Source: Sphingobacteriaceae bacterium
Lineage (GTDB): Bacteria; Bacteroidota; Bacteroidia; Sphingobacteriales; Sphingobacteriaceae
Assembly: GCA_947460275.1 (NCBI GenBank)
Contig: CANHHZ010000123.1
Location: 1 to 5,946, forward strand
Reading direction: 5' to 3'
DNA: 5,946 nt
This document shows, piece after piece, positions 1 to 5,578 of the stretch. Position 1 is the first letter of the stretch. Each line of letters begins with the position of its first letter. Both the position numbers and the translations under genes were made by a program. The notes below the pieces were generated by a model. The model ran no database searches and was not told the origin of the DNA. It was given only the letters and a program-made list of their open reading frames with translations.

Positions 1-1023
1 AAAACCGATGAGGTGGTAAAACAAACTCAAAAATATTTAGATGGCGGTGTTTCTTTTAACTATTATATGGTACACGGGGGCACAAATTTTGGGTTTACCT
101 CTGGTGCCAATTACGACAATAAACACGACATACAGCCCGATTTAACTAGTTACGATTACGATGCGCCAATAAGTGAGGCAGGTTGGGCAACAGAAAAGTA
201 CATCGCTTTGCGTAACTTGCTTAAAAAGCCAGAAACCCCAGCTGTACCTGCGCAAATTTCAGTTATTTCTATTGCAAATATCAACTTGACCAAGGCGATA
301 GATTTAGAAGATATTAAAAATAAAATCCAAGCTGTAACCGCCGATAAACCGCTAACTTTTGAAGAGTTGAATCAAGGACACGGTTATGTGTGGTACAGTA
401 AAAAATTTAATCAGCCTATAAGCGGCAAATTGGAATTGAATGGATTAAGAGATTACGCCATAGTGTATGTAAATGGAATAAAAGTGGCTGAGTTGAATAG
501 CTATTATAAAAAATACGATTGCGAAATTGATATCCCATTTAATGCTACCTTAGATATTGTAGTAGAAAATATGGGGCGAATTAATTATGGGGCAAAAATT
601 ATAAATAGCACCAAGGGTATTATTTCGCCTGTAATTATAAACGGACAAACAATTACAGGAAATTGGGACATGTATAAATTGCCTATGGATGCCATGCCTG
701 TTTTGTCGACTTTTAAAAATACCGCTACTGCTGGAAGACCTGCTATTTATCAAGGATATTTTGATTTAAGCAAAACAGGAGATACTTTCTTAGATATGGA
801 AAAATGGGGTAAGGGAATTGTATTTGTCAATGGTATAAACCTGGGCAGATATTGGGGTGTTGGCCCTCAACAAACTTTGTACTTGCCAGGATGTTGGTTA
901 AAAGTAGGTAAAAACGAAATCGTAATTTTTGAGCAGCAAAACGAGGTGATGCATCAATCTATTAATGCAGTAGCAACTCCAGTTTTAGAAAAAATAATTC
1001 CAGAAAAGGGATTGCCTAAATAA
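1..1023 (+). CDS. GH35 beta-galactosidase, C-terminal part (5' end outside window)
   Basis: The reading frame is open from base 1, so this is the last 340 codons of a longer gene; the GTG at 13 is an internal Val codon and not a start. Residues here count from base 1. The stretch HGGTNFGF (25-32) and the block around YDYDAPISEAG (51-61) are hallmarks of glycoside hydrolase family 35, which removes terminal beta-galactosyl residues. The acid/base and nucleophile Glu residues lie upstream of the window, so activity cannot be judged. The rest forms the accessory beta-sandwich (galactose-binding-like) domains: GYVWYSKKF at 128-136, GRINYG at 192-197, and the conserved end block from KWGKGIVFVNG (268) through LGRYW to the WLKVGKNEIVIFE region (299-311). 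Enzymes of this family are usually secreted or periplasmic, but the signal peptide would be off-window. The C-terminus looks intact. Family assignment is firm; the natural substrate is unknown. Confidence -1.
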   Translation, partial: KTDEVVKQTQKYLDGGVSFNYYMVHGGTNFGFTSGANYDNKHDIQPDLTSYDYDAPISEAGWATEKYIALRNLLKKPETPAVPAQISVISIANINLTKAIDLEDIKNKIQAVTADKPLTFEELNQGHGYVWYSKKFNQPISGKLELNGLRDYAIVYVNGIKVAELNSYYKKYDCEIDIPFNATLDIVVENMGRINYGAKIINSTKGIISPVIINGQTITGNWDMYKLPMDAMPVLSTFKNTATAGRPAIYQGYFDLSKTGDTFLDMEKWGKGIVFVNGINLGRYWGVGPQQTLYLPGCWLKVGKNEIVIFEQQNEVMHQSINAVATPVLEKIIPEKGLPK

Positions 1024-1033
1024 AATTCTTTAC

Positions 1034-1075
1034 AAACTAAAAAAGACAATGAATTTTCATTGTCTTTTTTAGTTT
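1034..1075. terminator. Bidirectional rho-independent terminator between convergent genes
   Basis: A perfect 19-bp inverted repeat (arms 1034-1052 and 1057-1075) encloses the 4-nt loop ATTT. The right arm carries a TCTTTTTT run and the left arm a mirror run of A, so either strand yields a hairpin with an internal U-tract. It sits in the 53-nt gap between the stop of the GH35 gene and the stop of the minus-strand pseudouridine synthase gene, where a shared terminator is expected. Confidence -1.
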
Positions 1076-1076
1076 A

Positions 1077-2357
1077 TTATTTAATCAAGTGTTTGATTTG
1101 TATCAACTCATGGTCTTCTAAAAAGCGCCATTTTCCTCTTGGCAAGTCTTTCTTGGTTAGGTTTCCATAAACCACGCGATCAAGTTTAACCACATCATAA
1201 CCCAAATGCTCAAAAATTCTGCGTACAATCCGATTTTTTCCACTATGAATTTGAATTCCAACTTCGCGTTTGCTTGCGCCAGCAACATATGAAATGTTAT
1301 CCGGTTTTATCAACCCGTCTTCGAGCTCTAACCCAAATTGTATTTTATTAAAATCGCCTTGACTCAAATTTTTGCTTAGCTCCACGTGGTAAATTTTCGT
1401 AATGCCATTTTTAGGATGTGATAATTTATCTGCCAATTCCCCATCATTGGTCATTAATAATAAACCTGTGGTGTTTCTATCTAATCGACCTACTGGATAA
1501 ATACGTTCTTTACTTGCTTTTTCAACCAAATGCATCACCGTACGGCGTTCCTGCGGGTCTTCTGTTGTCGTAATATAATCCTTAGGTTTATTTAATAAAA
1601 CATATATTTTCTTTTCGCGTTTTAGCAGTTCTCCATTGTATCTTACCTCGTCTTTGTACGGGTCTACTTTGTGCCCAAGTTCTAAAACCGGAACCCCATT
1701 TACAGAAATAATGCCTGCCTCAATCAGTTCGTCGGCTTTTCTTCGCGAGCATACCCCAGCGTTTGCAATGTAACGGTTTAAGCGAATTAATCCGTCGTCT
1801 TTAGGTTCTGCTATTTTTCTGCCTCTAGTGGCTGGTGCTATGCGCTCTCCGCGATCTTGTTTAAAATCTTTGTATTCTTTTTTTCTGAAAGGTCGGCTGT
1901 CTGTACTTCTAGAAGTAGAAGTTTTTTTATCGTCAAATCTTGCGTTGCCACCTTCGCCACTATATTTATTTTCTTTTTTGATATAACTACGTTTCTCGCC
2001 TTCGGCCGAATCTTTAGAGCTTCCTTCTTTGTAAGCTTTTGGTTTGTAGCTAGAATTTCCACTTTCTTTCTTCTCCCAAGGTTTAAAACCACCCTTTTGA
2101 GCGCCTTCTGGACGTGGTTTAAAGTCTTTACCTGGTGAAGGTTTTGAGTCGTTGTCTTTTGAGCTGCGAGGTTTAAAGTCTTTATAAGTTTTCTCGCCAG
2201 TTGCAAAGTTAGATTTGCGCTTTACTTCTTTTTCTTCTTTATCGCCAAATCGGTTTTTTGGTTTATCTTCAGTTGTAGTTTTTGGTCTTCTGCTGGTGCT
2301 AGTTTTGCCCGTTTTGGACTTGTCATCGCGACTGTTCCTATTCTTATTTTTTATCAT
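1077..2357 (-). CDS. rluB: RsuA/RluB-family rRNA pseudouridine synthase with long basic N-terminal extension
   Basis: The product has 426 aa. Residues about 191-238 form an S4 RNA-binding domain (begins IRLNRYIANAG, with CSRRKADELI at 203-212). The pseudouridine synthase domain follows from about 249 to 420, with the catalytic Asp at 293 in GRLDRNTTGLL and the conserved GKNRIVRRIFEHLGY near 373-387. The RsuA/RluB family isomerises single uridines in rRNA in the cytoplasm; RluB acts on 23S U2605 (E. coli numbering). The choice of RluB over RluE/RluF/RsuA rests on general resemblance, so the exact target is inferred. Residues 1-188 are low-complexity, rich in Lys, Ser, Arg, Gly and Asp, with repeated K-D-F-K-P units, and are absent from the E. 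coli enzyme of about 290 aa. The ATG at 2357 is the first Met of the frame and lies about 33 nt after a -7 motif; no Shine-Dalgarno is seen. The gene is monocistronic and convergent with the GH35 gene. Confidence -1.
   Translation of the reverse strand: MIKNKNRNSRDDKSKTGKTSTSRRPKTTTEDKPKNRFGDKEEKEVKRKSNFATGEKTYKDFKPRSSKDNDSKPSPGKDFKPRPEGAQKGGFKPWEKKESGNSSYKPKAYKEGSSKDSAEGEKRSYIKKENKYSGEGGNARFDDKKTSTSRSTDSRPFRKKEYKDFKQDRGERIAPATRGRKIAEPKDDGLIRLNRYIANAGVCSRRKADELIEAGIISVNGVPVLELGHKVDPYKDEVRYNGELLKREKKIYVLLNKPKDYITTTEDPQERRTVMHLVEKASKERIYPVGRLDRNTTGLLLMTNDGELADKLSHPKNGITKIYHVELSKNLSQGDFNKIQFGLELEDGLIKPDNISYVAGASKREVGIQIHSGKNRIVRRIFEHLGYDVVKLDRVVYGNLTKKDLPRGKWRFLEDHELIQIKHLIK
2116..2184 (-). repeat. 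In-frame direct repeat encoding KDFKP units in the rluB extension
   Basis: The 15-mer GGTTTAAAGTCTTTA (+ strand) occurs at 2116-2130 and again at 2170-2184, exactly 54 nt (18 codons) apart. On the minus strand these encode the K-D-F-K-P units at residues 59-63 and 77-81. Degenerate related units follow in the protein (GFKPW near 90-94, SYKPK near 103-107, KDFKQ near 163-167). This suggests the disordered head grew by small in-frame duplications. Confidence -1.
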
Positions 2358-2371
2358 GATACGCTTTTACT

Positions 2372-2385
2372 CGCATAAATATGCG
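2372..2385. promoter_or_regulatory. 14-nt palindrome at the likely rluB transcription start
   Basis: CGCATAAATATGCG has perfect 6-bp arms (2372-2377 and 2380-2385) around AA. It lies just downstream of the minus-strand -7 motif at 2390-2397, so it would overlap the transcription start or first bases of the leader. It could be an operator or a short 5' hairpin. No protein known to bind it can be named, and chance is possible. Confidence -1.
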
Positions 2386-2389
2386 GCTA

Positions 2390-2397
2390 CAAAAGTA
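2390..2397 (-). promoter_or_regulatory. Putative -7 element for rluB
   Basis: The minus strand reads TACTTTTG, a full match to the Bacteroidota -7 consensus TAnnTTTG, 32 nt upstream of the rluB ATG. No TTG is found at the usual -33 spacing (the nearest is only 12 nt upstream of the motif), so this is half a promoter by sequence. Confidence -1.
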
Positions 2398-2504
2398 ATA
2401 AAAATGTACCAATCTATCGTGTAAATTTTAGTCTAAAATATGCACTTTGAAATGCGTCTTTAAGCGGCTTTAAACCTTGATTCTGACAAATATATTCATA
2501 ACTA

Positions 2505-2536
2505 TTTGAAGATTAGATAAATATAGTTTACATTTG
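2505..2536 (+). promoter_or_regulatory. Bacteroidota-type promoter of the lytic transglycosylase gene
   Basis: A TTTG at 2505-2508 (-33 box) is followed after 20 nt by TACATTTG at 2529-2536 (-7 box), matching both parts of the Bacteroidota consensus. Transcription would start near 2541-2544, leaving a leader of about 33 nt before the ATG at 2576. It lies in the 218-bp divergent spacer 2358-2575, back to back with the rluB promoter. Confidence -1.
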
Positions 2537-2564
2537 CAAATCAAATATAATTTTTCTATAAAAA

Positions 2565-2572
2565 AAAGGAGG
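2565..2572 (+). promoter_or_regulatory. Strong Shine-Dalgarno that fixes the start at 2576
   Basis: AAAGGAGG lies 3 nt before the ATG at 2576. So strong a match is uncommon in Bacteroidota, and the spacer is short. Together with the promoter at 2505-2536, it argues against the in-frame TTG at 2534, which would fall inside the -7 box. Confidence -1.
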
Positions 2573-2575
2573 AAG

Positions 2576-3355
2576 ATGATAAAGAAACACCTCGTTCCAT
2601 GTACGGTAATTTTAGCATTACTGGTTATGGCAAATGTGTTTACTTATACACTGCCAAAATTAAAAATTAGTCTAAAAAAAGACGGTCTCACCACCATCAT
2701 TCTACCAACCGAAGAGTTAGCTTTTAACATAGCTCAATTAGAATTTGCTGACGAAAATTTACCTTTGTACGATAAAAAGGTAAACAGCAAAATGAAGAAA
2801 ATATTGGCTTCTTTTTCTTACAAAAACCTGCAAACCAATCGTTTACATCGTAAAGCTGCCTCATGGTTTCCTGTTATAGAGCCCATCCTAGCCTCATATG
2901 GTATTCCAAACGATTTTAAATACATGCCATTGGTAGAGTCGGGTTTGCAAAGCGGAACATCAATTAAAGGAGCAGCAGGATATTGGCAGTTTATGCCAGC
3001 AACAGCTCGCAGATTTGGTTTAAAGGTAAATGGTGTTGTAGATGAGCGTAACAACCTTAAAAAGTCTACCATCGCAGCTTGTAAGTATATTAAAAAATTG
3101 CACAGTGTTTTTAAAAGTTGGACTTTGGTAGCTGCGGCTTATAATGTGGGCGATGTGCACATGAAAAAGCAAATCAATAAACAAAAGCAGGCCAACTACT
3201 TTAAAATGAAATTAAATAGGGAAACTGGTGGTTATGTATACAAATTGATTTCGATGAAAGAAATTTTGGAAAATCCTGCTCGTAATGGATATAAAAATCA
3301 AAGTGCATTTATAGCTTATCAAGAAACGAATTCCAAATTGGCGATTGTCGAATAA
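2576..3355 (+). CDS. Membrane-anchored lytic transglycosylase (SLT/MltD-like, no LysM)
   Basis: The protein has 259 aa from the ATG at 2576. A short basic start and hydrophobic residues 6-24 form an N-terminal anchor or signal sequence; Cys9 is not in a lipobox, so it is probably not a lipoprotein. A linker runs to about 90. The SLT (GH23, family 1 transglycosylase) domain covers roughly 95-235: catalytic Glu121 in PLVESG, GAAGYWQFMPATA at 132-144, and AAYNVG at 188-193. This family cleaves the MurNAc-GlcNAc bond of peptidoglycan, forming 1,6-anhydro-MurNAc, on the periplasmic side. The usual AYNAGxG motif reads AYNVGDV, losing the second glycine. A conserved-looking tail with ETGGYVYKL (216-224) and a KEILENP stretch follows, but there is no LysM cell-wall domain as in E. 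coli MltD, making it a short version. It has its own promoter and terminator, so it is probably monocistronic. The fold is secure; the cellular role (remodelling, division or recycling) is unknown. Confidence -1.
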   Translation: MIKKHLVPCTVILALLVMANVFTYTLPKLKISLKKDGLTTIILPTEELAFNIAQLEFADENLPLYDKKVNSKMKKILASFSYKNLQTNRLHRKAASWFPVIEPILASYGIPNDFKYMPLVESGLQSGTSIKGAAGYWQFMPATARRFGLKVNGVVDERNNLKKSTIAACKYIKKLHSVFKSWTLVAAAYNVGDVHMKKQINKQKQANYFKMKLNRETGGYVYKLISMKEILENPARNGYKNQSAFIAYQETNSKLAIVE

Positions 3356-3378
3356 AAATTTATCAGCCAATATCAATC

Positions 3379-3411
3379 AAAACCACCTTTACTGAGGTGG
3401 TTTTTCGTTTT
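3379..3411 (+). terminator. Rho-independent terminator after the transglycosylase gene
   Basis: The arms AAAACCACCT (3379-3388) and AGGTGGTTTT (3395-3404) pair perfectly around the 6-nt loop TTACTG. A T-rich tail (TTTTTCGTTTT) follows. The hairpin begins 23 nt after the stop codon. Confidence -1.
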
Positions 3412-3463
3412 ATAGTTATTTCAAAAATTAGGCGCAATAAATAAGATAGCGCACAATATTTGC

Positions 3464-3471
3464 TAATTTTG
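3464..3471 (+). promoter_or_regulatory. -7 element immediately before the PaaE-like gene
   Basis: TAATTTTG fully matches TAnnTTTG and ends 5 nt before the ATG at 3477. Transcription starting 5-7 nt downstream would begin at or within the first codons, so the mRNA would be leaderless or start translation at the second ATG (3483). No -33 TTG is seen at the expected distance. Confidence -1.
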
Positions 3472-3476
3472 CCGAT

Positions 3477-4529
3477 ATGTTAATGCAAAAGTTACGTGTT
3501 GTTGCCATTCAAAAGCAAGCCAATGAGGTGCTTAAGGTAGATTTAGAGACTTTAAACGGCGAGCGCTTTGCGTATTTGGCAGGGCAGTTTTTAACTTTAT
3601 CTTTTGAGGTAAATGGTAAAGAATTGAGGCGATCTTATTCTTTTTGCAGTTCACCAGAACTAAACGAACCCATTTCTATTGCTGTAAAATTGATAGAAAA
3701 TGGAGAAATTTCTAGGTTTATTCATCATCAGTTGGATACTGGCGATGTTTTAACTGCAACACAAGCCAATGGACAATTTGTATATCAACCTCAAATAGAT
3801 ATTAAACGAACTGTTTTTTTATTCGGAGCAGGCGTAGGCATTACCCCGCTTTTTTCTATTTTAAAAACTGCATTATTAACAGAAACAGATTCTAAAGTCG
3901 TTCTCATTTACAGTAATCGCACTGCCGAAGACACCTTGTTTTTAAAAGATATAGAAAGCTGGCAAGCTAAATTTCCAACGCGATTAAAGGTTATCTATTT
4001 ATTTAGTAACTCGAAAAATTTAATGCGAGCTAGGCTAAACGGGTTTTTAATTAACCAGTTGGTTGCCGAAAATATAGATTTTGATAAAAACAACGCTTTG
4101 TTTTATACCTGTGGCCCGGTTGATTATATGGATGTTTGTAGAATTACCTTGTTAGGGGCTGGTTTTAAGCCAACCCAGGTAAAACGTGAAACTTTTGTGC
4201 TGCCCGAAGATGAAGTGGACGAAGACGATACCACCGAAAAAGTAAAAGACACCAACACTTACAGCGTTAATTTGCACTTTAAGGGCCAGGTACACCACTT
4301 GCTCATTCCTTACCCTAAACGCATTTTAGATGTAGCTTTGGCCAATAATATTGATTTGCCTTATAGTTGTAGCGGTGGCGTATGCGCTACTTGTGTAGCC
4401 AATTGCATTAGTGGTGGTATACGCATGGATTACAACGAGGTATTAACCGATGGCGAGGTGCAACGAGGAAGGGTCTTGGTTTGTACGGCACATCCAACGC
4501 AAAATGACACAACTATTGTTTGGGAGTGA
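3477..4529 (+). CDS. PaaE-like flavin / 2Fe-2S oxidoreductase
   Basis: The product has 350 aa with three domains in order. An FAD-binding ferredoxin-reductase domain spans about 1-105 (flavin motif RSYS at 52-55). An NAD(P)-binding domain spans about 110-235 (GAGVGITP at 117-124, CGP at 212-214). After an acidic linker (about 243-258), a plant-type 2Fe-2S ferredoxin domain spans about 261-350, with cluster ligands Cys298, Cys303, Cys306 and Cys336 in the CX4CX2C...C pattern. This layout is that of PaaE, the reductase of phenylacetyl-CoA epoxidase, and related oxygenase reductases that pass electrons from NAD(P)H through FAD to the iron-sulfur cluster and a partner. No paaABCD or other oxygenase gene is in the window, so the partner is unknown and the PaaE role is not established; Bacteroidota often carry stand-alone copies. 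Start codons at 3477 and 3483 are both possible. It is probably monocistronic and cytoplasmic. Confidence -1.
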   Translation: MLMQKLRVVAIQKQANEVLKVDLETLNGERFAYLAGQFLTLSFEVNGKELRRSYSFCSSPELNEPISIAVKLIENGEISRFIHHQLDTGDVLTATQANGQFVYQPQIDIKRTVFLFGAGVGITPLFSILKTALLTETDSKVVLIYSNRTAEDTLFLKDIESWQAKFPTRLKVIYLFSNSKNLMRARLNGFLINQLVAENIDFDKNNALFYTCGPVDYMDVCRITLLGAGFKPTQVKRETFVLPEDEVDEDDTTEKVKDTNTYSVNLHFKGQVHHLLIPYPKRILDVALANNIDLPYSCSGGVCATCVANCISGGIRMDYNEVLTDGEVQRGRVLVCTAHPTQNDTTIVWE

Positions 4530-4586
4530 TCATCACAAAATTTAAATAAAACCTAATTTGAGTAAATGTTTTTTTATTTCATCTAT

Positions 4587-4614
4587 TTATCGTAATATTG
4601 CAATATACAAATAA
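4587..4614 (+). promoter_or_regulatory. ars operon promoter with probable ArsR operator
   Basis: A perfect 12-nt palindrome, ATATTGCAATAT (4595-4606), overlaps a near-consensus -7 box TAATATTG (4593-4600; one mismatch to TAnnTTTG). The outer bases TTAT (4587-4590) and ATAA (4611-4614) mirror each other about the same centre. The arsR ATG follows at 4620. A dimeric ArsR bound here would block RNA polymerase, giving autoregulation relieved by arsenite. Binding is inferred from position and symmetry. Confidence -1.
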
Positions 4615-4619
4615 TAAAA

Positions 4620-4952
4620 ATGGGCGCAACCAAAACAGAACACTTTACAGCAGAACAAAACGAGATGGCCAACTTAATGAAAGCCTTGGCGCATCCCGCT
4701 CGTATTGCCATAATCGATTATCTTCTAAAGGTTAATGCTTGCATTTGTGGCGATATTGTAAACGAACTGCCCCTAGCACAGCCCACCGTTTCGCAGCATT
4801 TGAAAGAATTAAAAAATGCAGGTTTAATAAAAGGAAGCATAGAAGGAACTGCCATTTGTTATTGCATAGATGAAACTACTTTCCTCAAATTTCAAAATTA
4901 CCTTACCCATATTTTTGGGATAATAAACACGAATAAAAACAACTGTTGTTAA
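4620..4952 (+). CDS. arsR: ArsR/SmtB-family arsenic-responsive repressor
   Basis: The 110-aa winged-helix repressor is of typical family length. MKALAHPARIAIIDYLL (20-36) is the conserved first part of the fold. The recognition helix lies in AQPTVSQHLKELKNAGLI (53-70), with the beta-wing following at about 71-83. A Cys-x-Cys pair, C41 and C43 in ACICGDI, sits where E. coli ArsR carries its As(III) ligands in helix alpha-3. Further thiols are C80 and C82 in the wing and C109-C110 at the very end, any of which could supply a third ligand. The protein represses its own operon and releases DNA on binding As(III) or Sb(III). It is first gene of the ars operon, with a likely operator just upstream and arsC downstream, which supports arsenic over other metals. 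The leader is very short and no Shine-Dalgarno is visible. Confidence -1.
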   Translation: MGATKTEHFTAEQNEMANLMKALAHPARIAIIDYLLKVNACICGDIVNELPLAQPTVSQHLKELKNAGLIKGSIEGTAICYCIDETTFLKFQNYLTHIFGIINTNKNNCC

Positions 4953-4968
4953 ATAAATCACTATCAAA

Positions 4969-5442
4969 ATGAAATTATCAGAAGTAAAAGAAATTTTGGC
5001 TACGGCCCAAGCAGTAAACTTTAAATTGGAAGATGGCACAAGCGTACCCGAACATTTTCACGTAACAGAAGTTGGAATGGTAACCAAGCATTTTATTGAT
5101 TGTGGCGGAACAGTGAGGATAGAGAAAAAAGTAAATTTTCAACTTTGGGACGCCAATGATTTTGAGCACAGGTTAAAACCCGAAAAATTGTTAAACATCA
5201 TTTCACTTTCTGAAAAAGTTTTGGGCTTGGAAGATTTGGAAATTGAAGTAGAATATCAAAGTAGTTCGGTTGGCAAATACGGGTTAGATTTTGATGGAAA
5301 AGACTTTATATTAACCAATACACAAACCGCTTGCTTAGCACAAGATGCTTGTGGCATACCAGCCGAAAAACAAAAAATTAAAATGGTGCAGTTGCCAACG
5401 GCAAATCAAAACAGTTGTACACCAGGAGGGGGCTGTTGTTAA
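4969..5442 (+). CDS. DUF6428-type protein of the ars operon, Cys/His-rich
   Basis: This 157-aa soluble protein resembles the uncharacterised DUF6428 family, which I recall from Bacteroidota arsenic operons (recognised from memory). There is no signal peptide or membrane segment. The N-terminal half has a His-rich motif, VPEHFHVTEVG (26-36; His29, His31), followed by KHFIDCGG (His41, Cys45), reminiscent of a cupin-like metal site. The middle is a mixed alpha/beta region. The C-terminal third holds Cys122 and Cys128 (CLAQDACG) and a tail ending CTPGGGCC (Cys150, 156, 157). The thiols suggest arsenite or metal binding, for example as a chaperone, sensor partner or reductase partner, but no function is proven. 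It starts 16 nt after arsR and its stop lies 1 nt before the next start, so it is co-transcribed and should be arsenic-inducible. The AGGAGG near its 3' end (5424-5429) may serve the next gene. Confidence -1.
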   Translation: MKLSEVKEILATAQAVNFKLEDGTSVPEHFHVTEVGMVTKHFIDCGGTVRIEKKVNFQLWDANDFEHRLKPEKLLNIISLSEKVLGLEDLEIEVEYQSSSVGKYGLDFDGKDFILTNTQTACLAQDACGIPAEKQKIKMVQLPTANQNSCTPGGGCC

Positions 5443-5443
5443 T

Positions 5444-5569
5444 ATGAAAGAAAAAATTTTTCAGTATAAAAAACCCATTATTATTACAACTAGTGTTGTT
5501 GTATTGCAGTTTGTTTTTGGGTGGGATGCTAAATTTTTCATCATCAATATGATTTGGTTATTGGTTTAA
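5444..5569 (+). CDS. 41-aa membrane micro-protein of the ars operon
   Basis: An ATG one nt after the preceding stop opens 41 codons. A basic N-terminus (MKEKIFQYKK) is followed by a hydrophobic stretch at about 11-27, a short WDAK break, and a second hydrophobic stretch at about 31-41. This gives one or two inner-membrane segments with positive residues inside. It contains no cysteine. AGGAGG at 5424-5429 lies 14 nt upstream, so translation may be coupled to the upstream gene. The frame is also open upstream to 5345, but that part overlaps the DUF6428-type gene and is not protein-like. Conserved placement between two ars genes and clear membrane character support a real gene. A role as helper of the efflux pump or of the DUF6428-type protein is only a guess. 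Confidence -1.
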   Translation: MKEKIFQYKKPIIITTSVVVLQFVFGWDAKFFIINMIWLLV

Positions 5570-5578
5570 ATTTTTAAA

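Noticed and set aside
550..753. Minus-strand open frame inside the GH35 gene
   Set aside because: Shadow of a clearly conserved GH35 region; no recognisable protein or start signal.
1857..2424. Two + strand open frames rich in Phe and Ser opposite the rluB head
   Set aside because: They are the antisense of Lys/Glu-rich low-complexity codons; they lack start signals and domain features.
2487..2549. Two minus-strand TATATTTG matches (2487-2494 and 2542-2549) as further rluB -7 boxes
   Set aside because: They are far from rluB, lack a correctly spaced -33 box, and are easily expected by chance in such AT-rich DNA.
2534..2575. In-frame TTG upstream extension of the transglycosylase gene
   Set aside because: The TTG lies inside the -7 box of the likely promoter, while the ATG at 2576 has a strong Shine-Dalgarno and starts a proper hydrophobic N-terminus.
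2818..3072. Minus-strand open frame inside the transglycosylase gene
   Set aside because: Lies opposite the conserved catalytic domain and is a coding shadow.
4544..4579. Possible weak terminator after the PaaE-like gene (AAATAAAAC ... GTTTTTTTATTT)
   Set aside because: The stem is A/T only with bulged T residues and a 15-nt loop; too weak to call, although termination must occur somewhere before the ars promoter.
4938..4950. AACAACTGTTGTT palindrome at the end of arsR, containing an AACAnnTGTT SmtB-like core
   Set aside because: It is fully explained by the codons Asn-Asn-Cys-Cys and lies in the coding region; a second operator there is unlikely without other support.
4824..5169. Minus-strand open frames across arsR and the DUF6428-type gene
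   Set aside because: Both are antisense to well-supported genes of the operon and have no features of their own.
5345..5443. Upstream extension of the 41-aa micro-gene
   Set aside because: It overlaps the DUF6428-type gene in another frame and its translation is not protein-like; the ATG at 5444 fits operon spacing.
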